A stretch of DNA of 64,000 nt from Methylorubrum thiocyanatum (GTDB lineage: Bacteria; Pseudomonadota; Alphaproteobacteria; Rhizobiales; Beijerinckiaceae). The number at the start of each line of letters is the position of its first letter. Positions within the stretch are counted from its first letter, which is position 1. Position numbers and translations under genes: made by a program. The notes under the pieces were generated by a model. It did no database searches. It saw only the letters and a list, made by a program, of their open reading frames with translations, and was not told the DNA's origin. Below, piece after piece: positions 54,847 through 64,000 of this stretch. Location of the stretch: positions 248,001 through 312,000 of the forward strand of contig JACJIB010000003.1 in the NCBI GenBank assembly GCA_014138645.1, written 5' to 3'.

Positions 54847-55761
54847 ATGCTCATCCTCCCGACCCGCAGGCAGGTCCTGGGCGGGTTCGGCGCCTCGGCG
54901 CTGACCCTCGGCTCCGGCGGCGCCTATGCCTTCGTGGTCGAGCCGCGGTTCCGTCTCGCGCTGACCCGCTACGGCCTGACCCCGCCGGGCTGGGATCCCA
55001 CGCACCGGCTGCGCATCGCGGTGCTCGCCGACATCCATGTCTGCGAGCCCTACATGCCGCTCGACCGGGTGGCGGAGATCGTGGCGGCGACGAACGCCCT
55101 CGCGCCGGACCTGATCCTCCTGCTCGGCGATTACCCGGCCGGCCGGAAGGTCACGTGGCACCGGGTGCCGCTCCCCGACTTCGCGCGGCTCGCCGCCGAA
55201 CTGCGCGCGCCGCTCGGCACCTACGCCATCCTCGGCAATCACGATTGGTGGGACGACCGGGAGGCGATGCGGGCCGGCAAGGGGCCGGTGGAGGTCCGCC
55301 GCCTGCTCGAAGCGCGCGGCATCCCGGTTCTAGAGAACGACACCGTGCGCCTCGTCCACGACGGGCGCCCGTTCTGGATCGCCGGTCTCGCCGATCAGGA
55401 GCCGTTCCTACCGATCGGCAGCCGCCGCAGCCTCGCCGACCTGCCGGGCACTCTGGCCAAGGTCACCGATGCGGCCCCCGTGATCCTGATGGCGCACGAG
55501 CCCGACATCTTCGTGGGTGTGCCCGCCCGCGTCTCACTCACGCTGTCGGGCCACACCCATGGCGGCCAGATCCGCCTGTTCGGCTACTCGCCGGTTCTGC
55601 CCTCTCGCTACGGCCAGCGCTTCGCCTACGGCCACGTGGTCGAGGAGGGGCGCCACCTGATCGTCTCCGGCGGTCTCGGCGTCAGCAGCGTCGGCATCCG
55701 CTTCGGGGTGCCGCCGGAAATCGTGCTGATCGAACTGGGCGGAGACGCGCCCGTATCCTGA
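54847..55761 (+). CDS. Tat-exported metallophosphoesterase (YkuE/LpxH-like type)
   Basis: The 304-residue protein has a twin-arginine signal (PTRRQVLGGFGASALTLGSG, residues 5-24). The calcineurin-like metal motifs follow in order: AVLADIHV (D-x-H), LLLGDYPAG (GD), LGNHDWW (GNHD), LMAHEPDIF and LSGHTHGGQI (GHxH). Exported members with this layout (YkuE type) act on lipid or cell-wall phosphodiesters. The substrate is unknown. It starts 37 bases after the 71-residue gene. Confidence 0.9.
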   Translation: MLILPTRRQVLGGFGASALTLGSGGAYAFVVEPRFRLALTRYGLTPPGWDPTHRLRIAVLADIHVCEPYMPLDRVAEIVAATNALAPDLILLLGDYPAGRKVTWHRVPLPDFARLAAELRAPLGTYAILGNHDWWDDREAMRAGKGPVEVRRLLEARGIPVLENDTVRLVHDGRPFWIAGLADQEPFLPIGSRRSLADLPGTLAKVTDAAPVILMAHEPDIFVGVPARVSLTLSGHTHGGQIRLFGYSPVLPSRYGQRFAYGHVVEEGRHLIVSGGLGVSSVGIRFGVPPEIVLIELGGDAPVS

Positions 55762-55773
55762 CGGGCCGTCTCC

Positions 55774-55992
55774 TCAGCCCTTCCGCGCCCCCGAGGCGCC
55801 GACATGCAGGAAGCTGCGCTCGCCGGTCGCGACCTCGGCCACGTGCTGGATCGTGTCGAGAAGCTGGGCGATCGGCCGCGGGCCGGCCTGGGCGACTAGC
55901 GCGTCCGGGGCGACCCGGCGGGCGTTGGTGCGCCCGGCCACGAGTTGTGCCTCGCTGAGGACATCGAAACTACGGCCGACTCGTCGGTTCAT
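55774..55992 (-). CDS. Small protein, unknown (72 residues)
   Basis: The product MNRRVGRSFDVLSEAQLVAG... is mixed charged and helical, without membrane segment or known motif. GGAGAG stands five bases before the ATG, a strong sign of translation. It is convergent with the phosphoesterase gene. Confidence 0.55.
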   Translation of the reverse strand: MNRRVGRSFDVLSEAQLVAGRTNARRVAPDALVAQAGPRPIAQLLDTIQHVAEVATGERSFLHVGASGARKG

Positions 55993-56048
55993 GGCTCTCT
56001 CTCCTGAACCCGACCGTGAGGCGGTCATGGTAAACGAGGCGTTAACGC

Positions 56049-56507
56049 TCACAGGACGAGGCGGTAGCGGCAGAAATCGTCGGCCGCGACAAAGCGCTCG
56101 TAGAGCCGCCGCGCCTCCGCATTCCCCAACTTCGTGTGCCAGTAGAGCCGCGACCAGCCCCGCATCGTCCCGAGATCGACGAGGTCGGCGATCAGCGCCC
56201 GGCCGATGCCGGCGCCCCGCGCTTCCGGCGCGACGAAAAGATCCTCCAGATAGCAGACCGGCGCGACGGTCCACGTCCCCTCGTGCAGGACGTTGACCGT
56301 CATGCCGACGAGCGTCCCGTCACAGGCCGCAAAGCGCGCGAAGACCGGAGAGGCCGGATCGAGGATGCGCCGCCAAGTCGCTGCGGTGACCGCCTCCGGC
56401 AGATCCTCGCCGTAGAAGGCAAGATAGCCGGCCCAGAGCCGGCGCCAGTCCGCCTCGTCGTCGGCGGCAGGATCGCGGATCAGTGCGGGCTTCCCGGCAG
56501 CCGTCAT
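56049..56507 (-). CDS. GNAT family N-acetyltransferase
   Basis: The 152-residue protein has the acetyl-CoA pyrophosphate loop APEARGAGIGRALIADLVD (Q/RxxGxG/A) and YLEDLFVAPEA before it, with the C-terminal YWHTKLGNAEARRLYERF that ends many GNAT domains. The acceptor is unknown. The start ATG overlaps the alkA stop by four bases, so it is coupled to the repair gene. Confidence 0.9.
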   Translation of the reverse strand: MTAAGKPALIRDPAADDEADWRRLWAGYLAFYGEDLPEAVTAATWRRILDPASPVFARFAACDGTLVGMTVNVLHEGTWTVAPVCYLEDLFVAPEARGAGIGRALIADLVDLGTMRGWSRLYWHTKLGNAEARRLYERFVAADDFCRYRLVL

Positions 56508-57430
56508 GGCATCCTCCGTGCCGCATCCTCGGCCCAGAGATGGATCGCGGCGTAGGCACGCCAGGGCCGCCACGCCGCCGCGCGATCGAGGAGGGCGACC
56601 CGGCCCGGTCGCCCGGCGCCGTCGTCGAGGGCGCGCATCAGCCCGACATCGCCCGCCGGGAAGGCGTCCGCCTGGGCCAGCGCGCGCATGGCGATGTAAT
56701 GCGCGGTCCAGTCGCCGATGCCGGGCAGGGCCTTCAGCCGGGCGACCGTCGCGTCGAGATCGCCGCCGGGGGCGAAAAGATCGGGCGTGGCCAGCACCGC
56801 TGCGGCGAGCCCCTGGATCGCCCGGCCGCGCGCACGGGGCATGTTGAGCACGAGCGAGATTTCAGCCTCCAGAAGCTGCTCCGGCGTCGGGAAGAGGTGG
56901 GTCAGGCCCGGCTCATCCCCGTCCACCTCCGGACCGAGGGGCGTGCCGAAGGCCGCGACCAGACGGCCGGCCAGACGCGTCGCGGCCGCCACCGAGACCT
57001 GCTGGCCGAGGATCGCCCGCACCGCCAGTTCGAACCCGTCGAAGGCCCCGGGCATCCGCAACCCGGGCCGGCGCGCCACGAGCGCGGCCATCGTCGGATC
57101 GCGGCCGAGCCCGGCGGCGATCGCGTCCGCGTCGGCACCGAGATCGAACATCGCGCGCAGCCGCGCGAGGATCGCCTCGAAGGAATCACCAGCTTCGAGA
57201 CCGCGGATGCGAACCGACAGGCTGCCCCGTTCGCAGGTGACGGACAGGGTGCCGGGCCGACCGGCGAGGATGAAGGTGCGGGCATAGCGGCCGGGCGTGA
57301 CGGTCTCGACGCCGGGGCTGGCATGGTCGGCGAAGAAACGTTCGAGATGGCCCCAATCGTAGGGCGGACGCAGGGCGAGCCGGAAGCATGCGCCGTCCGT
57401 GCGGACCGTGGGCGAAGGGGCGAGGATCAT
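56504..57430 (-). CDS. alkA: DNA-3-methyladenine glycosylase II (AlkA family)
   Basis: AlkA removes alkylated purines from DNA. The 308-residue protein has the AlkA N-terminal beta domain (LALRPPYDWGHLERFFADHA), a helical HhH-GPD domain with GQQVSVAAATRLAGRLV, the hairpin ALPGIGDWTAHYIAMRAL, and the catalytic Asp in FPAGDVGLMRAL. The N-terminal Ada methyl-accepting domain often fused to this family is absent. The start MILAPSPTVRTDG is at 57430. It is coupled to a GNAT gene downstream. Confidence 0.92.
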   Translation of the reverse strand: MILAPSPTVRTDGACFRLALRPPYDWGHLERFFADHASPGVETVTPGRYARTFILAGRPGTLSVTCERGSLSVRIRGLEAGDSFEAILARLRAMFDLGADADAIAAGLGRDPTMAALVARRPGLRMPGAFDGFELAVRAILGQQVSVAAATRLAGRLVAAFGTPLGPEVDGDEPGLTHLFPTPEQLLEAEISLVLNMPRARGRAIQGLAAAVLATPDLFAPGGDLDATVARLKALPGIGDWTAHYIAMRALAQADAFPAGDVGLMRALDDGAGRPGRVALLDRAAAWRPWRAYAAIHLWAEDAARRMP

Positions 57431-57479
57431 CGTTGGGTGGCGGCGTGGCGCGAAGAACCGCGCCACTCTCGGGCGCGCG

Positions 57480-57767
57480 TCAGCCGGGCGCAACCGGTTC
57501 GGTGCTCTCGAATTCCGCGGTATCGCCGACGAGATCGGTGAGGGAGACCGCCAGGAGGCGGGTGTCCTTCAACTGCAGCGTCGCATCCGGCGTGAGCCAG
57601 AGCGGGTGCAGGGCGGCGTGCCGGCCCGTCACGCTGCCATGGGCGAGCACCGTGCCGTTGCGGCGCTCGATGACGAGCTTGTAGCGAACCTTGACCGGCT
57701 CGATCCCCTCAGCGGACAGGGCACCTCGGCCGCTCAGAACTTGTAGGACTTCGTTCGGCTCGAACAT
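57480..57767 (-). CDS. Small PilZ-like or beta-rich protein, unknown
   Basis: The 95-residue product MFEPNEVLQVLSGRGALSAE... has alternating beta pattern (VRYKLVIERRNGTVLAHGSV; TLQLKDTRLLAVSLTDLVGD). No signature is clear enough to name a family. It lies 49 bases upstream of alkA on the same strand, so the two may be co-transcribed. Confidence 0.5.
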   Translation of the reverse strand: MFEPNEVLQVLSGRGALSAEGIEPVKVRYKLVIERRNGTVLAHGSVTGRHAALHPLWLTPDATLQLKDTRLLAVSLTDLVGDTAEFESTEPVAPG

Positions 57768-57923
57768 GAGGCGGGGGACAGCAGCCGGGACCGACAGGCA
57801 AAAAGATTTGCCACTTGATCCCGAACTACGTCACCGGCGTTCCGGCGCCAAGATCCTTCGATAACAGTCTCGCGCTTCTCCCACCGCTTCGGCGCTGCCG
57901 GGTCGGTGCGGGCGCCGACGCGA

Positions 57924-59078
57924 TCACGGCAATTCGCGCACGGTCACGCGGCCGCGCTCGACCGCCAGAGCCATGCGCCCGTGCTTGAGCGCCAGCGCCT
58001 TGTCGCCGAACAGGCTGCGGCGCCAGCCTTGGAGCACGGCCACGTCCGCGTGATCGTCGTCGGCCAGCGCCTCGAGATCGTCCACGGTGGCGATGATCTT
58101 GGGCGCGACCCCCTCGGCCTCGGCCACCGCCTTCAGCAGCACCTTGAGCAGATCGACCAGGGCGCCGTTGCCGCCGCCGCGGGAGCGGCTGCGCTCGGGC
58201 ACCGCGATCTGGGAGAGGTCGCGGGCGAAACCGCGCTCGACCGCGGCGAGGATCTCGGTGCCGGTGCGCGAGCGCTCGAAGCCGGCGGGGATCGTGCGCA
58301 ACCGCCCCAGCGCCTCGACGCTGCGGGGCCCGGCGGTGGCGATATCGATCACCGCCTCGTCCTTCAGGATGCGTCCACGGGGGACGTTGCGGCTCTGCGC
58401 CTCCGCCTCCCGCCAGCCGGCGACCTCCATCAGCACCGCGATCTCCCGCGGCTTGCGCATCCGGCCGGAGAGCCGGCGCCACGCCTGGGCGGGTTCGGCC
58501 TGATAGGTCTCGGGCGAGGTGAGGACCGCCATCTCCTCGTCGAGCCAGAGGCCGCGATCGGTGCTGAGCAGCTCGGCGGCGAGCACCTGATAGATCGTCA
58601 CGAGGTGGGTGACGTCGGACAGAGCGTAGGCGAGCTGCGCCTCGGAAAGCGGGCGGCGCGACCAGTCGGTGAAACGGGAGGACTTGTCGATGCGCGCCTT
58701 GGCGACGTCGTTGACGAGTTGCTCGTAGGAGACCGAGTCACCGTAGCCGCAGACCATGGCCGCGACCTGCGTGTCGAAGAACGGGTGCGGCAGGAGTCCG
58801 CCGAGAAGCCAGATGATCTCCAGATCCTGGCGGGCCGAGTGGAACACCTTCACAGTGCTCTCGTCGGCCATCAGCTCGAAGAACGGCTTGAGATCGAGAT
58901 CTTTCGCCAGGGGATCGACGAGGCAGGCAAACCCGTCCGGCCCGGCCATCTGAATCAGGCAGAGCTTGGGATAGTAGGTCGTCTCGCGCATGAACTCCGT
59001 ATCGACGGTGACGAAGGTTTGCGCGGCGAGCCGGGCACAGGCGTCGGACAGGGCCTGCGTTGCGGAGATCAGTTCCAT
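57924..59078 (-). CDS. rnd: Ribonuclease D
   Basis: RNase D is a 3' exonuclease that trims tRNA and other small RNA precursors. The 384-residue protein has the DEDD nuclease with [20 protein letters not shown] (D and E), [17 protein letters not shown] (second D) and [16 protein letters not shown] (last D with Y). HRDC domains follow (about 210-290: [20 protein letters not shown]) and 300-384. The start [13 protein letters not shown] is at 59078. Confidence 0.95.
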   Translation of the reverse strand: MELISATQALSDACARLAAQTFVTVDTEFMRETTYYPKLCLIQMAGPDGFACLVDPLAKDLDLKPFFELMADESTVKVFHSARQDLEIIWLLGGLLPHPFFDTQVAAMVCGYGDSVSYEQLVNDVAKARIDKSSRFTDWSRRPLSEAQLAYALSDVTHLVTIYQVLAAELLSTDRGLWLDEEMAVLTSPETYQAEPAQAWRRLSGRMRKPREIAVLMEVAGWREAEAQSRNVPRGRILKDEAVIDIATAGPRSVEALGRLRTIPAGFERSRTGTEILAAVERGFARDLSQIAVPERSRSRGGGNGALVDLLKVLLKAVAEAEGVAPKIIATVDDLEALADDDHADVAVLQGWRRSLFGDKALALKHGRMALAVERGRVTVRELP

Positions 59079-59172
59079 AGACCGGCTATACCGGAGGTCG
59101 TGCGCTATCGCGAGACGACGAGGGGGCGCTTGTCCCCACGCGAATGCGTGGGATGCGGAAAACTTTGCCGCC

Positions 59173-59562
59173 TCACGCGGCGCGGGGGCGCTGACGCCCG
59201 CCGCGGGCCCTGCGCTGCGCCTCGGCACGGGCGAGGAGCCAGTCGAGGATGCCGGTCTCGATGCGGGTGCCGCTGGCCGGCTCCGTCAGTCGCCGGATGC
59301 GGTCGGCACGCAACCCGCGATAGAGGCCGTGCGCCCGGTCGGTGCCGCCGAGCAGGGTGCGGCCGGGCCCGAGCTTCAGCTCGCGCGCGTCCAGGATGCG
59401 GGTCGTCCAGGCGCCGCGGGCGTCCTCGTAGACGACCTCGAAGGCCCCTTCGAGGGGCAGCGTCCGCCACAGGCCGTGAGCCTCTCCGGACGGCGCCTGC
59501 GCCGCCGGACGGCGGGCCCGGGACGCGGGCGCAGTGGTAGGGTGAAAGTCTCGGAATTCCAT
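59173..59562 (-). CDS. Hypothetical protein (129 residues)
   Basis: The product [20 protein letters not shown]... has a beta-rich middle ([20 protein letters not shown]), a [20 protein letters not shown] stretch reminiscent of WYL-type domains, and a basic end. The function is unknown. A GTG eleven codons upstream (59595) is an alternative start. It lies 94 bases before rnd on the same strand. Confidence 0.5.
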   Translation of the reverse strand: MEFRDFHPTTAPASRARRPAAQAPSGEAHGLWRTLPLEGAFEVVYEDARGAWTTRILDARELKLGPGRTLLGGTDRAHGLYRGLRADRIRRLTEPASGTRIETGILDWLLARAEAQRRARGGRQRPRAA

Positions 59563-59731
59563 GGGCTTGATATGGGATTTCGACCTGTTGTCCACAAGCG
59601 TGCGCGCAGCCCGCTGGGTGCGGTCGTGACGCGGTGCGAAAGCGAACTTTGGCTTCGGAATCGGATTGAATCCGGGCTAAGGTCACGCTTGGCGCGGGCG
59701 GGCGAAAATCAGGATCGCGGGAGAGGCGAGG

Positions 59732-60988
59732 ATGAGTGAGACACGGTTCCGAGCGGCGCGCTGGGCGCTCGCGGGGATGCTGGCCGCGGTTCTGAACGCG
59801 GTCCTCCCGCCGGCGCCCGCCCGCGCCCAGACCTTCCAGACGGCGGCCGCCCACGCGATCCTGGTCGACGCCGAGTCCGGCTCGGTGCTGTTCGAGAAGG
59901 CCGCCGACGAGCCCTTCTCCCCGGCCAGCATGGCCAAGCTGATGACGGCGGAGATCGTGTTCCGCGCCATCAAGGAAGGGCGCCTCTCCATGGACACCGA
60001 ATTCACGGTGACCGAGGACGCGTGGCGCCGGGGCGGTGCGGGCGGCGGCGGCTCGTCGATGTTCGCGCAGGTCAACAGCCGCATCAAGCTGTCCGACCTG
60101 CTGCGCGGCCTGATCGTCCAGTCGGGCAACGACGCGGCGATCACCATCGCCGAGAACATGGCGGGCACCGAGGAGGCCTTCGCCGGGATGATGAACCAGC
60201 GCGCCAAGGAGATCGGGCTGACGCGCTCGACCTTCCGCAACGCGACCGGCTACTCGGCCCCCGACCAGAAGGTGACTGCCCGCGACATGGCGCGGATCGC
60301 CCAGCACCTGATCGACAGCTACCCTGAATTCTACAAGATCTACTCCGAGCGCGAGTTCACCTGGAACAAGATCAAGCAGCAGAACCGCAACCCGCTCCTG
60401 ACCCTCGATATCGGCGCCGACGGACTGAAGACCGGCTACCTTGAGGAATCGGGCTATGCTCTCACGGGCTCGGCGGTGCAGAACGGCCAGCGGCTCATCA
60501 TGGTGGTGTCCGGCCTGAAGACCGCCCGCGACCGCGCGGCGGAGTCTCGCAAGATGATGGAATGGGGTTTCCGCGCGTTCGAGCCGCGGCAGGTCTTCGC
60601 CGCGAACGAGCCGGTGGCGGACGTGTCGGTCTTCGGCGGCGAGAAGGGCTCGGTGCCGGTGGTCGCCAACAAGCCCGTGCGCCTGCTGCTGCCCCGCGGC
60701 ACCTCGGATCGGGTGACGGCCAAGGTCGTCTACCAGGGCCCGCTCGTCGCCCCGGTCGAGCAGGGCCGCGAGGTCGGGCGCCTGCGCGTCACCCGCGGCG
60801 ACGTCCTCGCCCTGGAGCAGCCGCTCTATGCCGGCGAGACGGTGGAGGCCGGCACCCTGTCGCAGCGGGCGCTCGATGCGGCGATGGAAGTCGGCACCGA
60901 CCTCGTCCGCCGCGCCTTCGAGAAGGCCAAGGGTGGCAACGCCTCCGGTGGCTCTTCCGCCGCCGGGACGGCGAACGGCAATTCGTGA
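59732..60988 (+). CDS. D-alanyl-D-alanine carboxypeptidase (DacA/DacC family)
   Basis: This low-molecular-weight penicillin-binding protein trims the terminal D-Ala of peptidoglycan stem peptides. The 418-residue protein has a signal peptide (about 1-32), SxxK at Ser66-Lys69 (SPASMAKLM), SGN at 131-133 (IVQSGNDAAI) and KTG at 233-235 (ADGLKTGYLEE). A beta-rich PBP5-type C-terminal domain (about 290-380) and a probable amphipathic tail (LVRRAFEKAKGGNASG) follow. The ATG follows GGCGAGG. Three hairpins lie downstream. Confidence 0.94.
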   Translation: MSETRFRAARWALAGMLAAVLNAVLPPAPARAQTFQTAAAHAILVDAESGSVLFEKAADEPFSPASMAKLMTAEIVFRAIKEGRLSMDTEFTVTEDAWRRGGAGGGGSSMFAQVNSRIKLSDLLRGLIVQSGNDAAITIAENMAGTEEAFAGMMNQRAKEIGLTRSTFRNATGYSAPDQKVTARDMARIAQHLIDSYPEFYKIYSEREFTWNKIKQQNRNPLLTLDIGADGLKTGYLEESGYALTGSAVQNGQRLIMVVSGLKTARDRAAESRKMMEWGFRAFEPRQVFAANEPVADVSVFGGEKGSVPVVANKPVRLLLPRGTSDRVTAKVVYQGPLVAPVEQGREVGRLRVTRGDVLALEQPLYAGETVEAGTLSQRALDAAMEVGTDLVRRAFEKAKGGNASGGSSAAGTANGNS

Positions 60989-61021
60989 GAGCCTTCCGGG
61001 TCCGGACCGAGAGCCCATCGT

Positions 61022-61110
61022 GACGAAGCGGCCAACGCTTCGTCGAGAGCGTGCGCGTGACGACATCGATCCTGACGCATCATCCCGAGAGGCGGTTTCC
61101 GGCTCTCGGG
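61022..61110. terminator. Two consecutive hairpins after the D,D-carboxypeptidase gene
   Basis: GACGAAGCG (61022-61030) pairs perfectly with CGCTTCGTC (61036-61044) around GCCAA. CCCGAGAG (61084-61091) pairs perfectly with CTCTCGGG (61103-61110). They lie between converging genes. Confidence 0.6.
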
Positions 61111-61140
61111 GAAAAGGCGATGCAAAAACAGAAACTTAAA

Positions 61141-61173
61141 GCATCGCGCCGGATCCGATATCCAGCACGATGC
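61141..61173. repeat. 33-base imperfect palindrome, REP-like
   Basis: GCATCGCGCCGGAT (61141-61154) matches the reverse complement of ATCCAGCACGATGC (61160-61173) at 12 of 14 positions around CCGAT. It is preceded by an A-rich run. The form resembles dispersed extragenic palindromes of Methylobacterium; copy number cannot be judged from one window. Confidence 0.5.
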
Positions 61174-61214
61174 TCGAGAGACGCCGGGCAGAAGATATCG
61201 GGTCGGAGACGGCC

Positions 61215-63119
61215 CTAGGGGGCCGCGGCCGCGTTCGCCGGGGCGTAGGCACGGATGCCGAGCGGGAGGTCCGCGCCGGGTCGGCGGACGGCGTCGGAGG
61301 CGGCGCGCTGACGCGCCTCGTCCCCGTCGTGACGCGGGCCGGCGCTCGCCCGGACGCTGACGGCATCCCAGGGACCGGCGATCTCGAACAGCGTGGTGGG
61401 CGGTGTCGCCCCCTCGGCGGAGGGGGCCGTTCGCGACTGGAGTTCCGCTCGCGCCTGGAAGCGGCGGTCGGCCAGGGCGACGCGCCCGTTCAGCGAGGCG
61501 CCGAGGGTGCGGGATGCGAGCCGGCCCTCGACGATCTCGCCGATGCCATCGACGAAGAGCAGCGTCAGGGCGGCATGCTCGAACGGCGTCCGGCCGTTGC
61601 GGCGCGCCAGCGCGCCCGGCGCCACGGCGCCGCCGCGGTGGATCACGTCGGCGAGGTCGAGCCCGGACAGCGCGCCGTCGGCGCTCTCCAGGGCGACGCG
61701 GCCCGAGACCGAGCGGGTCAGGGCGTCGACGTCGTGGCCGGCCCCCTCGAGGGCGAGGCTGCCCCGCGTCGCCCCGTGCAGCCAGCGCGGCTGGCCGAGA
61801 TCGTCCATCAACGCGCCGAGATCGAGCCCGTCGAAGCTGCCCTGCGCCTTGACGCGTGTGAGGGCGGCGTCGCCCTCGTCGGCCGCGAGGGAGACGCGGC
61901 CCTTGACCATGCCACCGCGCAGGCTGGCACGGCCGAGGGTGGCTTCGATGCCGCCCTCGCGCACGAGAACGCTGGAGGCGAGATCCGTCAGTTGCACCGG
62001 CCCGACCCGGGCATTGCCGGCCGAAATCCGCAGATCGAGGTCGCCTCCGGTGAACGGCCGCAGGTCGAGCGGCTGGCGGCGCCATGCCGGATCGTCGGCG
62101 GAATCGAAGCCGGTCAGGCGCAGGAAGCCGGCGAGCAGCGGCGAGAGATTGAGGCTTTCGGCGGCAAGGGTCGCCTGCACCGCGTTGCGCGGCGACCCGA
62201 AGCTGGCCGAGCCGGCGCCCTCCAAGACGTTCCCGTCGCTGCGCACGGTGACGCTCGGGAACTGGATCTGGCTCGCGGCCGCCTCGAAGCTGCCCTCCAC
62301 CGAGAAATCCTCGACGAAGGGCGACAGGGCGAGACCGCCCCCGCTCAGCGCCAGCGTCCGGTGCAGGGAGCGGGTCTGGAGGCTGCCGGTGCCCGAGGCC
62401 TTGAGACCGTCATGCAGGCTGCCGCTGCCCTCGGCATTCAGCGAACCCGTCGGCCAGGTCAGGGCGACGGTGAACGGGCTCTCGCCCCCCGACAGCAGCG
62501 CGTGAGGGCGCAGACCGGCCAGCGCGATCCGGGCGCTGCCTCCGTTCCAGTGAAAGCCTCCACTCACCGCGAGGCTCTCGCTCCACGCCGGCCAGGAGAT
62601 CGTGAGATCGACGTCGCGGGCCGTCTGCAGTGTACCGTCCCGCGGGTCGCGGCCCTTGACCGCGCACCGGGCGAGGATGATGCGGCGGGGCCGGTCACCG
62701 ACCTCGCCGGCGATGCTGCGGGTCAGGCGCTCGACCGTGGCGGACCAGCGGGTGTCGCTCGCCTCCTGCGGCAGCACCACCTCCCCGCCGTCAAGCGTCA
62801 GGGACTCGACCTCGACCCGGCCGGTGAACAGGGCGGCCAGCCCGAGCTGGAGCGACAGGTTCCCGCCCGAGGCCAGCACCGGCCCGGCAGCATCGCCCTC
62901 GGTCAGGCGGATATCCTCGAAGACGACCCGGGGAAGAGGGAGCAGCACGATCTCCGTCCGTCCTCGTGCCGCGAGCGCCACGCCCCAGCTCTGCTGCAGG
63001 CCCCGGCTCACGAAGCGGGACGCGGACGGGGCCTCGACCGACCACGGCAGGCAGGCGGCCACGAGCCCCAAGGCGAGAAGCCCGAGTCCGGCGGCAGAGA
63101 GGGTGCGGCGCAGCGACAT
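61215..63119 (-). CDS. AsmA-family protein
   Basis: The 634-residue protein has one N-terminal membrane anchor (about 8-28, [16 protein letters not shown]) and a long periplasmic beta-rich body: [55 protein letters not shown]. The C-terminal AsmA part is [20 protein letters not shown] ... [13 protein letters not shown] ... [20 protein letters not shown]. AsmA-like proteins bridge the envelope and are thought to help move lipids to the outer membrane. The start [11 protein letters not shown] is at 63119; the upstream extension is basic and unconserved. Confidence 0.9.
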   Translation of the reverse strand: MSLRRTLSAAGLGLLALGLVAACLPWSVEAPSASRFVSRGLQQSWGVALAARGRTEIVLLPLPRVVFEDIRLTEGDAAGPVLASGGNLSLQLGLAALFTGRVEVESLTLDGGEVVLPQEASDTRWSATVERLTRSIAGEVGDRPRRIILARCAVKGRDPRDGTLQTARDVDLTISWPAWSESLAVSGGFHWNGGSARIALAGLRPHALLSGGESPFTVALTWPTGSLNAEGSGSLHDGLKASGTGSLQTRSLHRTLALSGGGLALSPFVEDFSVEGSFEAAASQIQFPSVTVRSDGNVLEGAGSASFGSPRNAVQATLAAESLNLSPLLAGFLRLTGFDSADDPAWRRQPLDLRPFTGGDLDLRISAGNARVGPVQLTDLASSVLVREGGIEATLGRASLRGGMVKGRVSLAADEGDAALTRVKAQGSFDGLDLGALMDDLGQPRWLHGATRGSLALEGAGHDVDALTRSVSGRVALESADGALSGLDLADVIHRGGAVAPGALARRNGRTPFEHAALTLLFVDGIGEIVEGRLASRTLGASLNGRVALADRRFQARAELQSRTAPSAEGATPPTTLFEIAGPWDAVSVRASAGPRHDGDEARQRAASDAVRRPGADLPLGIRAYAPANAAAAP

Positions 63120-63484
63120 TGCACTCCGTAGGCGGGCGACGCGGATCGGATCTGAGCCGACCCGCATCGGCGTGGCGAGCCGTGCGATCCGACTCCTTAG
63201 CCGGTTCCGCGGCTCCTGTCCTGCAACCCGAGGTCGATCCCTCCGCAATGCGGTGGATGGCGGGAGCCGTGCTCCCGAAAAGGAGCGGCCGCCCCCGTTC
63301 GGGCCGGCGGACGGTTACGGCGCAGGATTTTTGCATCGCGCACAAATGCGTCGCCGGTTTGACGAAGGCTGCCCCGCGTTGCACACCCGATCACCGTCGA
63401 TCGAGAGCGCGGGCGGCCGCCGAATCGTGGCCAACGATGCGAGCCGACCCCGCCATGGCGGAAGACGAGGAAGGGACGCTGTCG
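63120..63484. other. 365-base gap between divergent asmA-family and CoA-transferase genes
   Basis: It is the shared upstream region of two divergent genes. I see no convincing gene, consensus promoter or strong hairpin in it. Confidence 0.5.
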
Positions 63485-64000
63485 ATGAAGAAGGTCTATC
63501 CGGATCCCGGAGCGGCGCTGGCCGGGCTCCTGCGCGACGGCATGACGATCATGGCCGGCGGCTTCGGCCTGTGCGGCATCCCGGATGAGCTGATCGACGC
63601 GATCCAGGCCTCGGGCGTGAAGGACCTGACCATCGTCTCCAACAATGCCGGCATCGACGGCGTGGGCCTGGGCAAGCTGCTCGACACCCGCCAAGTCAAG
63701 AAGATGATCTCGTCCTATGTCGGCGAGAACAAGGAATTCGCCCGCCAGTATCTCGGCGGCGAGCTGGAGATCGAGTTCAACCCCCAAGGCACCCTGGCCG
63801 AGCGCATCCGCGCTGGCGGCGCGGGCATCCCGGCCTTCTTCACCAAGACCGGCGTCGGCACCAAGGTCGCCGAGGGCAAGGAGGTGCGCGAGTTCGACGG
63901 CGAGAGCTACGTGATGGAGCGCGGGCTGTTCGCGGATCTCGCCATCGTCCACGCCTGGAAGGGCGATACCGAGGGCAACCTCGTCTACCGGAAGACGGCG
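63485..64000 (+). CDS. scoA: 3-oxoacid CoA-transferase subunit A, N-terminal part (cut by right edge)
   Basis: The subunit works with subunit B to transfer CoA between succinate and a 3-oxoacid such as acetoacetate. 172 residues are present. They include the CoA-transferase I motif [20 protein letters not shown] (about 20-39), [40 protein letters not shown], and [20 protein letters not shown]. These match the SCOT alpha subunit closely. ATG at 63485 follows a GAGGAAGGGA region. Subunit B should follow beyond the window. Confidence 0.93.
   Translation, partial: MKKVYPDPGAALAGLLRDGMTIMAGGFGLCGIPDELIDAIQASGVKDLTIVSNNAGIDGVGLGKLLDTRQVKKMISSYVGENKEFARQYLGGELEIEFNPQGTLAERIRAGGAGIPAFFTKTGVGTKVAEGKEVREFDGESYVMERGLFADLAIVHAWKGDTEGNLVYRKTA

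Noticed and set aside
61170..63131. 653-codon plus-strand frame opposite the AsmA-family gene
   Set aside because: No domains or signal and shadow composition; the minus strand shows an anchored AsmA protein.

Overview
The window looks like chromosome of a Methylorubrum/Methylobacterium extorquens-type alphaproteobacterium. The DNA is uniformly GC-rich with strong G/C bias at third codon positions. It carries a 267-residue PhyR with the receiver aspartate at residue 190, as known for M. extorquens PhyR. It also carries other alphaproteobacterial markers: NepR, a CpdR-like receiver, DUF2865, a GbsR-type regulator and an Omp25-like porin. No tRNA, rRNA, prophage, insertion sequence or CRISPR array was seen. 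Most of the window is ordinary core genome, with one clearly accessory-like regulatory stretch.

Layout. 0-3 kb: osmoregulated periplasmic glucan genes opgG (cut by the left edge) and opgH, divergent with almost no space between them. 3-9.3 kb: a trans-sulfuration PLP enzyme, TspO, a D-2-hydroxyacid (probably D-2-hydroxyglutarate) dehydrogenase co-transcribed with serA, a CpdR-like receiver and hpt. 9.6-17.6 kb: a zinc-ribbon membrane protein, ftsEX-ydcF, a lone receiver, and proB-proA-nadD-rsfS. 17.6-24 kb: a GbsR-type regulator with a DUF4166 gene, galM, an MsbA-like exporter followed by two tiny membrane proteins, and a Spy/ZraP-like chaperone divergent from znuA across a 21-bp palindrome. 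24-31 kb: uvrC-pgsA-moaD, cheZ, an L,D-transpeptidase, a DUF2076 protein and an abundant-type porin.

31-44 kb: lgt-methyltransferase-pgeF, an MgtC-family protein, pgm with a secreted protein, a SleB-type hydrolase, ppdK, DUF3096 and a second L,D-transpeptidase. 44-52.2 kb: many small genes and the general stress response core nepR/phyR. 52-64 kb: a class III aminotransferase, a Tat-exported phosphoesterase, alkA-GNAT, rnd, a D,D-carboxypeptidase, an AsmA-family protein, and the start of a CoA-transferase subunit A (cut by the right edge).

The most interesting part is 45.2-52.2 kb. I find seven sequences matching the EcfG extracytoplasmic sigma consensus (GGAAC, 16-17 bases, CGTT or GGTT). 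They lie before a KGG stress protein, a 52-residue protein, a DUF1328 membrane protein, nepR, phyR, a 120-residue envelope protein, and a stretch with no convincing gene that ends in a strong terminator. That last unit would make an RNA of about 88 nt with a C-rich loop held by a 6-bp stem. It runs convergently toward phyR and resembles in design the Caulobacter sRNA GsrN. I propose it as an undescribed EcfG-controlled small RNA. The EcfG sigma gene itself is not in the window.

Many other genes concern the cell envelope: glucans, lipoprotein maturation, peptidoglycan cross-linking, hydrolysis and editing, LPS/lipid export and phospholipid synthesis.
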